In this document: one piece after another, positions 46,101-56,806 of the stretch
Layout: each line of letters opens with the position of its first letter
How positions within the stretch are numbered: the stretch's first letter is position 1
DNA from: Seiridium cupressi
Lineage: Eukaryota; Ascomycota; Sordariomycetes; Amphisphaeriales; Sporocadaceae
Assembly (NCBI GenBank): GCA_036674765.1
Contig: JARVKI010000075.1
Coordinates: 62,001 to 126,000, forward strand
Reading direction: 5' to 3'
Length of the DNA: 64,000 bases
Program-made: the position numbers and the translations under genes
The notes under the pieces: generated by a model
The model's input: the letters and a program-made list of their open reading frames with translations, nothing else
What the model was told of the DNA's origin: nothing
The model's database searches: none

Positions 46101-46951
46101 ATGGCTTCCAGAGGAGCTCCAGCTGGCGCTCGCGGCGTCAACTCGCGCTTCGCCCAGTTCAAACTTGTGTTATTAGGTATGCTGCCCTCGTCATATCACA
46201 TCTTGGTTGCACAGCCCTCCAATACTAATGTGCCCATCTACAGGAGAGTCTGCCGTTGGAAAGGTACTGCATCCACACTCGACACCACCGGCTTACCTGC
46301 ACCATGAAAGCTGACCTGACCTAGAGCTCTATCGTCTTGCGGTTCGTCAAGGACCAGTTCGATTCGTACAGGGAATCCACTATCGGTGCCGCCTTCCTTA
46401 CTCAGACTATCTCGCTCGACGAGAATACAACAGTCAAGTTTGAAATATGGGATACTGCTGGTCAGGAGCGCTATAAGTCTCTAGCTCCCATGTACTACCG
46501 TAATGCCAACTGCGCCGTGGTTGTCTATGATATCACTCAATCTGTAGGCTCTTCCCCCCTTTGCGCCATGACCCATCCTCCCCGCTGAATGATCGTACAG
46601 GCCTCGCTGGATAAGGCAAAGGCATGGGTTAAGGAGCTTCAAAGACAAGCCAACGAGAACATCATCATCGCCCTCGCGGGAAACAAATTAGATTTGGTGA
46701 CAGAACAGCCGGACAAGAGAGCTGTGCCCACTGCCGAGGCTGAGGCATATGCCAACGAGGCTGGCCTGCTTTTCTTCGAGACATCGGCCAAGACAGCAGA
46801 GAACGTCCGGGAACTCTTTACAGCGATTGCGAAGAAGCTGCCGCTGGACCAAGTCGGCCCTCGGCATACACGGCCAGGCCAGCGGGCAGGTGGAGTCAGT
46901 CTGCAGGCAGAGGGCGCCAACACCCAGTCAGGGGGACCATGTGCCTGTTAA
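46101..46951 (+). CDS. YPT5: Rab5-type small GTPase (Ypt5/Vps21)
   Basis: Exons 46101-46176, 46244-46263, 46325-46543 and 46601-46951 encode 221 residues. The second exon has only 20 nt and encodes the middle of the P-loop. Restored motifs are GESAVGKSS (G1), WDTAGQERY (G3), NKLD (G4) and ETSAK (G5), with the Rab5-specific effector region [11 protein letters not shown]. The C-terminus ends in Cys-Ala-Cys for double geranylgeranylation. Rab5 controls early endosome fusion and recruits PI3-kinase. All introns are 57-67 nt and phase or reading-frame consistent. The basic N-terminal extension before the GTPase fold is short, as in other fungal Rab5 proteins. Confidence 0.97.
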
Positions 46952-47951
46952 ATTCCGCAAACCTCTACACCACCTTGGGGGAGAACTGCCCGTTTCCGCA
47001 TCTGATGAATTGGGATCTTGTTAGAGAGGCGCATTAGAAGACCGATGTATGATCGACGCATGCGCGTACCACGGCCGAGCCTTGGGGGATCATGATGTGC
47101 AGACTTGAGTTTTGCGTAGCACAGTGGAGGATGAGAGGGTGCGCCGCACACGGAGATCTGCCTGGCGGAGGAGGTTCGACAGTCACCATATATTCCCTTG
47201 GACCCACGGAGTTTTGTAGGCAGGCTGACATACGATTTTATTGTTTTTAATAACCTATGTTCTTTTGAACTTTGAGGATCAGACTGGCCCGTCGATGCGA
47301 TTCACTGACCTGGACGGGTTTTGCAGGATGTCCTTGGACTCAAATCGCTGCTGCCTCAACCTGTATAATAGTCTGGCAGGGAAATGTAATAGAACTTTTT
47401 TTCGATCAACGACTTCATACGCTATCTAATTCAAGAAGTACACAAGTATCGTGTGATTCTCTGGCTGTCTGTACGAGTATGAGGCATGGAGCATGAAAGC
47501 AAGATACTGAGGTCCAGTCAAGCAGTGGGCTGTATAATTGGCATAACTGCCAACGCTCCCCGTCGGAAATGAGCGGCATATTATACGATCACGCATGATG
47601 GAATGGTATATCTTCTTGGAGAGCAAGAAAGAAGAATTTACATTGAACAACTAAACAGCCCTCGCAGTGGAGGCAAAAAAAACTCAATTCCAGGGTTTCC
47701 CAGTGCTAGGAGAAGGCAAAGCTACCTTAAGTACGTCGACTTGCTGTTGTAGGCGTGCGTACATGTACCTGGCGCCGGCGGGCCGGAAGATCCCGCCAGC
47801 TCGTTGCAAGCTCAATCAAGCCTGCAAGCTTAAGCACTACACGGGCCAAGGCACGTCACCCGAGCTCTTTTTTAAACCTCACAACTCGCAACTATACAAC
47901 AACCAACGTCAACAACCATCCTCTGCGACAAGACGGCCACCCCATGCCCTC
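46952..47951. other. Intergenic region, Rab5 to MIC60
   Basis: About 1 kb with the Rab5 3' UTR and MIC60 promoter. Small open frames show no recognisable product. Nothing else was seen. Confidence 0.5.
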
Positions 47952-50146
47952 ATGTTGCGGACATCGTTGCGATCCGTGAGGGCCGTCGGCAGCAAGCCCA
48001 TTGCTGCTGCCGCCGGCCGTCAATGGCATCCCGCGGTCGCGAGATCTGCGAGGGTTGCTGGCAGGGTAAGATGCACCCATTGAAGCACTGCCACCGTGTA
48101 TCACTAGACTAACTGACCCGTGCAGAGATTCTACGCCGACGAGAAGAAGCCCTCGATCGACGACTCCAAGCCAATCAAGCTCCCGACTGCGGATACCAAC
48201 ACGGCAGCCGCCAGCGAGACCCCGGTATTGAAGCTGGAGTCCGACGTTGCGAAATCGTCGGTCAAGCCTGAAGACATCCCTTTGGCACCACCTGCACCTG
48301 AGGAGACAATCGTGACTCCGCCCGTCGCAGTCGATACCACCCCCGTGGCGCCTGTTGCTCCAACGCCCGTCAAGAAACAGGGTTTCCTCCGCCGACTCCG
48401 CAATTACTTCCTCACTCTCGCCCTTCTGGGAGGACTTGCTTTTGGTGGTGGTATCTGGTACTCGCGCATCAATGACGATTTCCACGACTTCTTCGCCGAG
48501 TACATTCCGTTCGGTGAGCAGGCAGTGCTCTTCTTTGAAGAGAGAGATCTCCGCCGGCGCTTCCCTCGCCCCGTTGGAGCTGGCAGCCTTCACACCAAAA
48601 ATACGGGCAACCAGGTCAAGATTGGTCCTCAGAGCGGTGCATCATGGAGAGTGGCAGACAGTGGCGATCAGGCCCCAAGGATGTCTAGCGCCATGCGTGA
48701 TGTTGCTGCCAAACAGGATGACTCGAAGGATGCCCCTGCAGCAGCCAAGCCCAAGCTCCCTGCGAAGGCGGCCGAAATCGTTGAAGAGGCGAAGACGGGC
48801 GCTGCACCAACAGCGGCATCGTCTGCTCTTGAGGCTAACGTCGACAAGCCAGCTGAGAAACAGGTGAAAGAAAAGCCGGCCAAAGCTGGCAAATCTACAT
48901 CTGACTTCAAGGCCCCTGAGGTCGATGAGCCCTCGCGCTTCCCTCCTGCTTCCCCCATCGACCCCTTGAAGGTCAAGGATGCCGATGAGCCCGTGGTCCA
49001 GAACCTGGTGAAAATGCTCAATGATATTATCACAGTGGTCAACGCTGATAACGCTGACGACCGCTTCTCGGCCACTATCGGCAAGGCCAAGACCGAGCTC
49101 AACAAAGTTGGCTCTCAAATTCGCGACCTCAAGGCTCAGGTGGAGAAGGAGGCTGCCTCCAAGGTTGCTGTCAAGGTCAATGAGTTCGAATCCGCAGCCA
49201 ATGAGCTTGTATCTCGGGTCGAGAGAGCCATGACCGCCCAGGAAGGCCAGTGGCGTGAAGAGTTTGAGGGCGAACTGAAGCGAATTCACGAAATCTACAA
49301 CAAGCGCTCAAAGACAGAGTTTGAGCGCGAAAAGCTGGTCCATGAACAGAAGGTGGAGAACAAGCTCCTGGAACAAGCTGTCGAGCTCAAGCGCCAGTTC
49401 ACCCAGCAGGTCAAGGATAGCGTTGAGAGTGAACGCAACGGACGTCTTGGCAAGCTTGACCAGCTGAGCTCTGCCATCCGAGAACTCGAGACGCTTACGA
49501 CGGGCTGGAACGATGTTGTCGACACGAACTTGCGCACACAACAACTCCACGTTGCAGTCGAGGCTGTTCGTGCCAGTCTGAACGACAGCGAGCACCCGCG
49601 ACCATTTGTTCGCGAACTGGTTGCTCTTCGGGAGATCGCTTCCAATGACGAGGTTGTCAATGCTGCCATCGCCTCCATCAACCCCTCTGCTTACCAGCGC
49701 GGTGTAAGCCCGCCGTCTCAGCTCATTGACCGCTTCCGCCGCGTGGCTTCCGAGGTCCGTAAGGCTAGCCTGCTTCCCGACGAAGCGGGCGTTGCTAGCC
49801 ACGCCAGCAGTTGGGTGTTGAGTAAGGTCATGTTCAAGAAGGAAGGTCTCGCAGCTGGCGATGACGTCGAGAGCATCCTCACCCGCACCCAGACATATCT
49901 CGAGGAGGGCGATCTGGATAGGGCGACGCGAGAGTTGAATGGACTGTCGGGCTGGGCGAAGACGCTGAGCCGGGACTGGCTAGCTGAGGCTAGGAAGGTG
50001 CTGGAGGTTCAGCAAGCGCTCGAGGTGAGAGACACTGGATTTATTTTTATTATTCCTCCCGTGAGGGTCTATTGATCGAATGCTAACAACATACGTAGGT
50101 TATCTCCACCGAGGCCAGACTCCAAAGCTTGAAGGTGGAGCAGTGA
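47952..50146 (+). CDS. MIC60: MICOS subunit Mic60 (mitofilin)
   Basis: Exons 47952-48065, 48126-50024 and 50099-50146 encode 686 residues. The first exon encodes an Arg/Ala-rich, acid-free mitochondrial presequence (MLRTSLRSVRAVGSKP). A Pro/Ala-rich linker precedes one transmembrane segment at about 130-150 (FLTLALLGGLAFGGGIW). The remainder faces the intermembrane space: an Ala/Lys-rich stretch, a long coiled coil at about 315-500, and the C-terminal mitofilin domain (YQRGVSPPSQLIDRF, GDLDRATRELNGLSGWAKTLSRDWLAEARKVLE), completed by EVISTEARLQSLKVEQ in the last exon. Mic60 is the core of the MICOS complex that shapes crista junctions. Introns are 60 and 74 nt with GCTAAC-type branch sites. 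Confidence 0.96.
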
Positions 50147-50623
50147 TTGACTAGACAGTGTAGAGGCGGGGGTTTGGGACTTAATTTTTCTATGTCAACT
50201 GTACATCCTGTAAGCCAATGCATGTCTCTAGAGAAAAAGGGTCGGGCGGCCGGATAGTCGTGGCCGACTGGTCTATGTATTATGAAAACAAATGCCATAG
50301 ATCGTGATTCTGAGCTCTTGGTGTTATCACAACCACGGCAGGCCACCATTTTGGGTCCAATCTCGTGCTACCCCTGAATAATCATGTGCCCTTCACTCCT
50401 AGGTAGACAGCAGAGGGTTGCCCCAAGCATCTACGGGTCAGTTCTCATCACATGTCGTGTCCACGTGGAGGTCAATTATGCGTCCTTGAATGTACGGTGA
50501 GAGTGGCTTCTCGTAGCTTTCACGTGCTCATTCTGAATGCCAAAAGCAGGTCGATTTGGGGGGCTACGGTTGAGCAGGCAGGCATTGCCCTCTTGGGGTC
50601 ACAAGTCCCCAATCCCTAGTCTC
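50147..50623. other. Intergenic region between convergent MIC60 and PIG-P genes
   Basis: About 480 bp that should hold two 3' UTRs. A TAGGTA element lies near 50400. Nothing else was seen. Confidence 0.5.
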
Positions 50624-51370
50624 TCAGGGCTCCTCATCCTCGTGCTCCCCTCCATAACCATAGAGCACCTCGTTGACACCAGCCAGCGGAACATCCATGA
50701 CACCATCCGTGCCCCTGTTCCAGACCGACCTCCACTCCACGTCCAAGGCCCTGGTCTCACTGACCTTGGCTCCGCCGCCTCCCTCGGGCCCCTTCGAGAT
50801 CTTCAGCCTGCCTCGCGAGTCCACACATGCGACCATTGCTGCCTCGTCGACAACGGTCTCCAGACTTCCTAGCGGTAGGGTGAGATACTCGGTGTTGTAG
50901 CAGGCCAGTGCCACGTAAATATAGACAATCAGCATGACCAGGAATGCCGGAATAGCCAGCGCCCACCAGCGATTGGGATAGTAGTAGATGTTCAGCGCGT
51001 GTAGGAATGGCGAGGGCAGATATGCCCACAGTAGGTATATCAGGAACGCCAGGGAGCTGAACAGGTACAGGACGAAGCCGTAGTATTCGTAGGTGGGCAC
51101 CTTGGGCGAGGCCCGCGGCACCGGCTCGAGGGCGTGCTCGTCGTCCGAGGCATCGGGGGTTGTGGGCCGCGACGGGCGCAGGAGCGAGGTCAGTGAGGGC
51201 GAGGGCGGTAGAGGCGTTGGCGGCCGGCCATAGAAGGGCGGCGCAAAGAAGTTTTGGGAGATGGAAGGTGGTGGGATGGGTGGCCCGTCGGAGTCGGAGG
51301 AGTCGTCCCCTGAGGACGAGGCATTGTCCGAGGACAGGGCGTTTGGGTCCTCGTCAAAATAGTCTGCCAT
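50624..51370 (-). CDS. GPI19: PIG-P/Gpi19 subunit of GPI-GlcNAc transferase
   Basis: The intronless frame from ATG 51370 encodes 248 residues; the frame continues upstream but only from a TTG. PIG-P is an accessory subunit of the ER complex that transfers GlcNAc to phosphatidylinositol in the first step of GPI-anchor synthesis. The first 90 residues are acidic, Ser- and Pro-rich. The PIG-P domain begins with TYEYYGFVLYLFSSLAFLIYLLWAYLP, containing the first membrane segment (about 97-118), and continues with a second at about 135-157 (WWALAIPAFLVMLIVYIYVALACYN). The post-membrane Pro/Leu block (EYLTLPLGSLETVVDE) is also typical. It is longer than yeast Gpi19, largely at the N-terminus. It shares a 585-bp upstream region with ARP4. 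Confidence 0.93.
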   Translation of the reverse strand: MADYFDEDPNALSSDNASSSGDDSSDSDGPPIPPPSISQNFFAPPFYGRPPTPLPPSPSLTSLLRPSRPTTPDASDDEHALEPVPRASPKVPTYEYYGFVLYLFSSLAFLIYLLWAYLPSPFLHALNIYYYPNRWWALAIPAFLVMLIVYIYVALACYNTEYLTLPLGSLETVVDEAAMVACVDSRGRLKISKGPEGGGGAKVSETRALDVEWRSVWNRGTDGVMDVPLAGVNEVLYGYGGEHEDEEP

Positions 51371-51955
51371 AGCGGCGAACTGTCTCCTTTGAATCGGCCG
51401 GGGCGAAGTTGCTGGTGAGAGTGAAGACGATGGGTGTGTAGAGTGCCGGCCCAGCTGTGTAAGTGGGTTGTTGCTGGCAATGCGCCGGTCCAACTTAGGG
51501 AGCTGGATGCTCAAGAACCAGGGCGAGTGCTTAAGCTATCTGAATTATTTGAGAGGCACGGGTTGAGGGTTAGGATTTGGCATTTTGCTGCTTTTTCTGG
51601 CCGGGCAGGTCGCTTGGATTGTCCCCATGGTAGGGGCAAGGAGGTATACGGACTTTCAAGCAGGGTCCACGCGTGATAGGGACAGTCGCGGCCATGCTTT
51701 TAATTGATGCACGCTTGGGCTTGCTCCAAGCTCCAAGCTCCCAAGCTAAACCCCCGGCTCCCGCCCTCACCCCCCAACCTCCCAGCCTGGGCGGACCCCG
51801 ACGGGACTGCTAAAGCTCACTCCAACCTCATCCAGATCCAGGAACACGCAACCTAAAATTTCACCAGCTTTGCGCCAATCCTCCCCAAGCAAAGCACACC
51901 TGGGCTAGCAATCGTCGCAACACCACATCGCGAAATTGATGGGACTTTTTCAACA
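51371..51955. promoter_or_regulatory. Divergent promoter region between GPI19 and ARP4
   Basis: Lies between two genes transcribed apart and should hold both promoters. It has a C-rich, pyrimidine-biased stretch at about 51740-51790. No TATA box is clear. Confidence 0.55.
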
Positions 51956-53411
51956 ATGGCACAGCTAAACCCATCTACTGCCCCTACTGATATCTATGGC
52001 GGAGGTGCGCATCCCCTCCATTGGCCTGCCTCAGCTCAGTTTCGAAAGCTAACAACCGCGAATAGATGAAGTGTCCGCCCTTGTGCTCGACGCCGGTTAC
52101 GTCTACACTCGCGCCGGCTTCGCGGGCGAAGATGTCCCAAAATCGGTGCTCCCCTCTTTCTACGGCTCCGTCAACGGCAGTGACGTCTTTGGCGACGAGT
52201 GTCTGGTCCCGCGCCCCGACTTCGAGATCAAGAACTACATGTCGCGCACCGAGTCCGTAGTGGAGGACTGGGATGCTGCCACCAAGATATGGGAACACAT
52301 GCTCATCAAGAGGCTGCAGCCCGAGCGCGAGACACCACCCTCCAAGAATGGTCTCAACGATGGCACGGCCGCTGACGCCGAGGGCGACGTTGCCATGGAT
52401 GATACCGGTGCAGAGGACCTGGAGAAGCCGCTCGCCGAGAGCCCGCTGTTGATGACCGAGGCGCCGTGGAATGCCGGCAAGGCTCGTGAGAAGGTCATCG
52501 AGATCGCCATGGAGAACTGGGGCGTTCCAGCATTCTGGCTGACCAGAACACCGGTCGCGGCTGCGTTTGCTGCCGGCAAGGCGAGTGCACTGGTCATTGA
52601 TGTTGGAGGAGCCCATACGAGCGTTACGGCAGTGCACGATGGTATGATCCTCAAGCGTTCAATCCAGAAGTCGCCCGTCGGAGGGATATGGCTGTCTTCA
52701 CAAATCCGCAGCATGTGGGACAGCAACGAGCCAAAGGTCGAGGCCGTACCTACGTTGTTGGTCGAGAACAAGACGCCCGTTGATGCTGGTCAGCCAGCCC
52801 AGGCCAGACTTCGCAAGTTCCCCTTCGACATTGCACCCAGCTATCGAGCCTACGAGGAGGAACGCCTGCTCACTGAATTCAAGGAGTCGGTTGTGGAGGT
52901 ATGGAGAGGTCCTGGAAAGTACAGCAACCCTGGCACTGAGGAGCTGGTTAAGACCCAGCCGGGCCGCATTTTCGAAATGCCTGATGGCGCGAATCAGATG
53001 TGGCGTGAGCAGCGGTACCGGGTGTCTGAGGGCTTGTGGGATGATTCCGCGCAGCTGCCTGTCTCAGGATCCGATCCCATCACCAAAGCCCAAACCATTC
53101 CCGAACTCGTCCGCGCCTGTCTTAACAATGTCGATGTAGACCTGCGGCCGAACTTGCTGGGCAACATTGTGGTCACGGGCGGATCGAGTTTGCTCAGCGG
53201 CTTTAACGACCGTCTGAACAACGAGTTGACGGCCATGTTCCCCGGCATGCGAATCAAGCTGCACGCAGCAGGCCTGACCACGGAGCGAAGGTTCGGTGCT
53301 TGGATCGGTGGCAGCATATTGGCCAGCCTCGGTACCTTTCACCAAATGTGGATATCCAAGAAGGAGTATGACGAGAATGGTGCCGGCATTGTTGAGAAGC
53401 GGTGCAAGTAA
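51956..53411 (+). CDS. ARP4: Actin-related protein Arp4
   Basis: Exons 51956-52004 and 52066-53411 encode 464 residues; the 61-nt intron (GTGCGC donor, GCTAAC branch) joins [28 protein letters not shown], the typical Arp4 start. Arp4 is a shared nuclear subunit of the NuA4 acetyltransferase and the SWR1 and INO80 chromatin remodellers. The actin fold is visible in [17 protein letters not shown], the [39 protein letters not shown] nucleotide-binding region, and [23 protein letters not shown] near the C-terminus. An acidic insert at about 100-140 ([19 protein letters not shown]) is a common Arp4 feature. The last residues ([14 protein letters not shown]; here [12 protein letters not shown]) resemble the actin end. 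Confidence 0.96.
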
Positions 53412-54229
53412 GCAACACGCCGCACGAGGGGTATTTAGTACAAAAAAGGGGCCACTGCTTACAACCCACCTGGTCTTGAGAGAAGCAGAACGGCAGCGGC
53501 GTACGGAGTTTGGCCGGTCTGGTAGACTGAATCAGAATGCTCGTATGTTCACGAGCCAAACTTAGGCGTTCATCTCATTAGAAGGTCGAGCATCATAACA
53601 GACCTAGCTCACGAGCCATTTTTCTTCAGACGAAGTAACCATTATCTTGGTGGCCACGAGCCTAAAAGAACTATGAAGGAACTGATAGGCTCTGCATGCA
53701 CCTGCTACGTGATACGTCATGTGTTCTTTCCCCCTACCAATACCCAGATTATTATCAGAGCAGATTATTCAGCTACTCGGTTATGCCAGGGGAGCACAGG
53801 TCTCAGAATACGCAACTTGCAATCAGATGATAGTCTTCACGAATCGACCAGCGTAACAGGATCACCACTGGGTACGAGTACAATGCTACGCAGTTACGTG
53901 ACGGGGCCGAAGCCGAAGCCGAAAAGAGTGAGGAGATACCGACTGCCCTCGGAACTTATACATATAACGTGCTCGAGATCCTTGGAAGTGTAGTGAATTG
54001 ACTTATTGCCTATGGGTTATCAACTCACCTTGGGATGGTTCTCAAGATAGCAACGGCGGAAAGGAGAGGATCGAGTCTCTAGGCCATTTGTTAATCAAGA
54101 AATCCGCGGCGGACCAAAAGCTTGGTCAGTCAAGGACCAAGAGTACATCACAGTTGCGAATTCCTAGGCCAAGACTATCTTGAAAGTCATTCATTATCAC
54201 GTCAGGCCCGTCACGAATTACATGTAATC
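53412..54229. other. Intergenic region, ARP4 to GNAT gene
   Basis: About 800 bp with the ARP4 3' UTR and the next promoter. Base composition is A/T-richer than the following gene. No gene was recognised. Confidence 0.5.
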
Positions 54230-55405
54230 ATGTCCGAAATCCAGATCTATTCTGTGCAGCCAGAGGGCAATCTCGCTTCCAGACAACCTACGAGAACCGC
54301 CGTACCATATTCGTCTGTCGATATTGTCACCTTTCTCACCAAGCGACTGCCTTACTCGCTGCCCATTCTCCGACGGTTACAGCTCTCGCCGCGTCACGAA
54401 GGAACTCTATTCATCACCACGCCTCTTCCACTAGACGGTCCCATCGAAGGGACGGATGATTCAAAAACAGTCACGACGGACTCTTTGTGGGCCATGGCAG
54501 TCGTGGACAGAAGTGGCTATCCATCGACAGAGATCTGGCCATTCTCGTCCCTCGAACTATACCACGGATCTGCTCCCCACGAAAAGGGGCCACAGCAGCC
54601 CGACGTGGGCCCAATATCTCTGGTCCTCCCAATCAGCGACGACGTGCGCGAAAAGGCTGTCTTCCAGTTGATGGCAGTCGTTTCACAAGTTCCCATCACC
54701 AACCGAGCGGCCAGTGGGCCTCTTTCGAGACTCTATCAGAGCCCCGAGAATGCCGGCAGTGCTTATTGCCTTGCGGGCAACGTACATACAACCATAGCTG
54801 CGCTGCTCGCAAGAGAGGACGGCGTCATCCTGCGAGATAGTCCACCCTACGGAAAGTACATCTTCGGTGTGCCAGCCGCCGAGGGAGCCCCGGGCCTCGC
54901 CGCACCGGACGGCTCCTCGGACGGTCTGCCTCGCGGCCTCGTGTGGAGCAGCATCGGCCCAGACGACTACGCGGATGTCCGGGCGGCGAACAAGATCGTG
55001 CGCAGCGACGCGACCATCGCCCACCTGCCTAGTGCAGCGGTGCGGGAGGTGGCCCCGAGGCCCGGCGGCCGGCGAGGGAGAGCCGTGGCGTTCGCGTTCG
55101 CCTCGGGCGATGGGTCGGTCCGCACCCTGCATGTGGACCCGGAGCATAGGAGACAAGGGCTCGCCACGGCCGTGGTTCAGCGGTTGCTTCGCACGGGAGC
55201 GTTTGAGCCGCCCGAGTCGGGCCCTCTGGCTGCGATGGAGGAGATCAGGAGACAGATGGAGCCGACGACGTTGGCGTTCACGGCCATCGAGGGGAGTAAC
55301 ACGGGGAGCATCAGGACGTTCCAGGCGGTTGGCGGCAAGTGGTACTGGGATGTCTACTGGCTTTGGCTGGATCTAGATAGAGTAGTAGAGCGGGCCAGAC
55401 AGTGA
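54230..55405 (+). CDS. GNAT-superfamily acyltransferase (FR47/GLYAT-like)
   Basis: The intronless frame from ATG 54230 encodes 391 residues; an earlier in-frame extension has no strong start. Residues 1-220 are a fungal-type N-terminal domain (VPYSSVDIVTFLTKRLPYSLPILRRLQ). The C-terminal GNAT fold includes LVWSSIGPDDYADVRAANKIVRSDATIAHLPS and the acetyl-CoA-binding motif A, SVRTLHVDPEHRRQGLATAVVQRLL, with RRQGLA at about 307. The order resembles glycine-N-acyltransferase/FR47 proteins, which use acyl-CoA on small substrates. Substrate is unknown. The second half of the gene is clearly richer in G and C than the first half; this follows Arg/Pro/Gly-rich codons and may be ordinary. Confidence 0.85.
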   Translation: MSEIQIYSVQPEGNLASRQPTRTAVPYSSVDIVTFLTKRLPYSLPILRRLQLSPRHEGTLFITTPLPLDGPIEGTDDSKTVTTDSLWAMAVVDRSGYPSTEIWPFSSLELYHGSAPHEKGPQQPDVGPISLVLPISDDVREKAVFQLMAVVSQVPITNRAASGPLSRLYQSPENAGSAYCLAGNVHTTIAALLAREDGVILRDSPPYGKYIFGVPAAEGAPGLAAPDGSSDGLPRGLVWSSIGPDDYADVRAANKIVRSDATIAHLPSAAVREVAPRPGGRRGRAVAFAFASGDGSVRTLHVDPEHRRQGLATAVVQRLLRTGAFEPPESGPLAAMEEIRRQMEPTTLAFTAIEGSNTGSIRTFQAVGGKWYWDVYWLWLDLDRVVERARQ

Positions 55406-55822
55406 CAGTGACACAGAAGTACGCATACGGCATTCTATAGATTTGATATGAACTTTGGCCGTGAGACAGCGAGTATGGGATAGAGGTGGCTAGGAGAGCG
55501 ATTGCTCGTCCCATAGTTGATCAGTGTGAGGTCCGTAATGACTTAGATGGGATGTGGTTGGAGTTATTGGACTCTGATGTAACAGATTGATGGTTTTAGG
55601 ATGAAAAGGCGTTGCCCTGTGTCTTCGTCATTCAAAACGATGAGCCTCGAAAATGGCACCGCCACACGTCTATACATATACACAGAAGGAGCAGAGATTA
55701 CGCATTCTACACTTGATAATCACACAACCAACCACTTCCCACCTTCGAAATGAAGGTATCTCTCAGCAGCCCGTACTCCCTCCAATCTTCCGGCCTCTTG
55801 ATCATCTCTGACCTTGCTGCAC
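55406..55822. other. Intergenic region between convergent genes
   Basis: About 420 bp between two 3' ends. Nothing was recognised beyond presumed 3' UTRs. Confidence 0.5.
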
Positions 55823-56471
55823 CTAACGTCCACCCAGCACCCCCAATCCCAGCCGACCCCGACTCCCAACAGCCAAAGCAGCCCATCCAGCGATGAAGCA
55901 TAGCCCTCCGAGGGGAGTCACGGGCCCCATGGCTCGATACTTTTGCGGATCGATAGTCAAGAAGTAAAGACTCCCGCTGAACATGGTCATCCCAGCTATG
56001 AATAAACCACCAGCCCACTTCGTTGTCCGGGTCTGCGGCGCCAGGGACGCGACCACGAGGGTGGCGACAGAGTGAATCAATTGATACTAGAGTTTGTGTG
56101 TCAGTGTCGGCTTATGTTTCGGAGATAAAAAGACATAATGTTAGCACACGAGAAGTGGGAGAGTGCTGAGCATGTCTCGAGGTATTTGGCCAAGGGGCCC
56201 AGCTGGCGTGGCCAGCCATGGTTCATCATACCTGGGCAGCCGTGTTCCAGTTTTGCAGACGCTGGGGATCTGCGATGCGCTTCTTGAGGCCGTGGGCTCC
56301 GAAGGCGCCGAGGGCGACGGCGGTGCCGCCATAGACGGCGGCAAGAGTTGAGAGGATGGCCATGATTCTAACCTGAGCTGGAGGGGTGTGCTGTGTCGGA
56401 ATCTCGCGACCAGGAACAGCGAGGAGGGGCGTATCTTCGTTGGCAGATCCCGGGGCTTCTTCTGAGCTCAT
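55823..56471 (-). CDS. DUF423/TMEM256-family small membrane protein
   Basis: Exons 56471-56232 and 56086-55823 (transcript order) encode 167 residues; the 145-nt intron (GTATGA donor, CTCTAG acceptor) restores NWNTAAQYQLIHSVATLVV. The family motif GAFGAHGLKKR and the YQLIHSVA segment identify DUF423 (bacterial YgdD, animal TMEM256). Four hydrophobic segments are visible: about 35-57, 82-97, 105-125 and 140-158. The N-terminal 30 residues are polar and precede the membrane part. The biochemical role of the family is not established. The next gene upstream on the same strand is a MEMO1 homologue, 335 bp away. Confidence 0.88.
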
Positions 56472-56806
56472 TTGCGGGTAAGGCGAGGCCGAGTTTTCGG
56501 TGGTGGTGCTGGTGCTGGAACAGAAACACCGACGTACGCGGCCGGCCTTTCCGCCCAGTCAGATGGCGTGTTCGGACGGACATCCGAGAGGCCCACTATC
56601 GCTCCCAGGATGTTCTGCTCTACTACCACCATCCGTAGGGAAGTAAGATGTGCTACCTCCCATCCCCAATGAGCAGTAACGTGGCATAATTCATTTTCGA
56701 AGGCATTGAGTGGATTTTATCTCTCCTTGTTTCTCATTTTATCATAAAAACACAGAGTGCCAACCCCTGTAACACAAAAACTGATGTCTTCTACCTGCTT
56801 CTTATC
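56472..56806. other. Intergenic region, MEMO1 3' end to DUF423 promoter
   Basis: A 335-bp gap between two genes on the minus strand. It should hold the MEMO1 3' UTR and the DUF423 promoter. Nothing else was seen. Confidence 0.5.

Noticed and set aside
51371..51514. 48-residue N-terminal extension of PIG-P
   Set aside because: Begins with TTG; the ATG at 51370 is the first plausible start.
54867..55376. 169-codon plus-strand frame
   Set aside because: Overlaps the GNAT gene in another frame, in its GC-rich half, where long spurious frames are expected.
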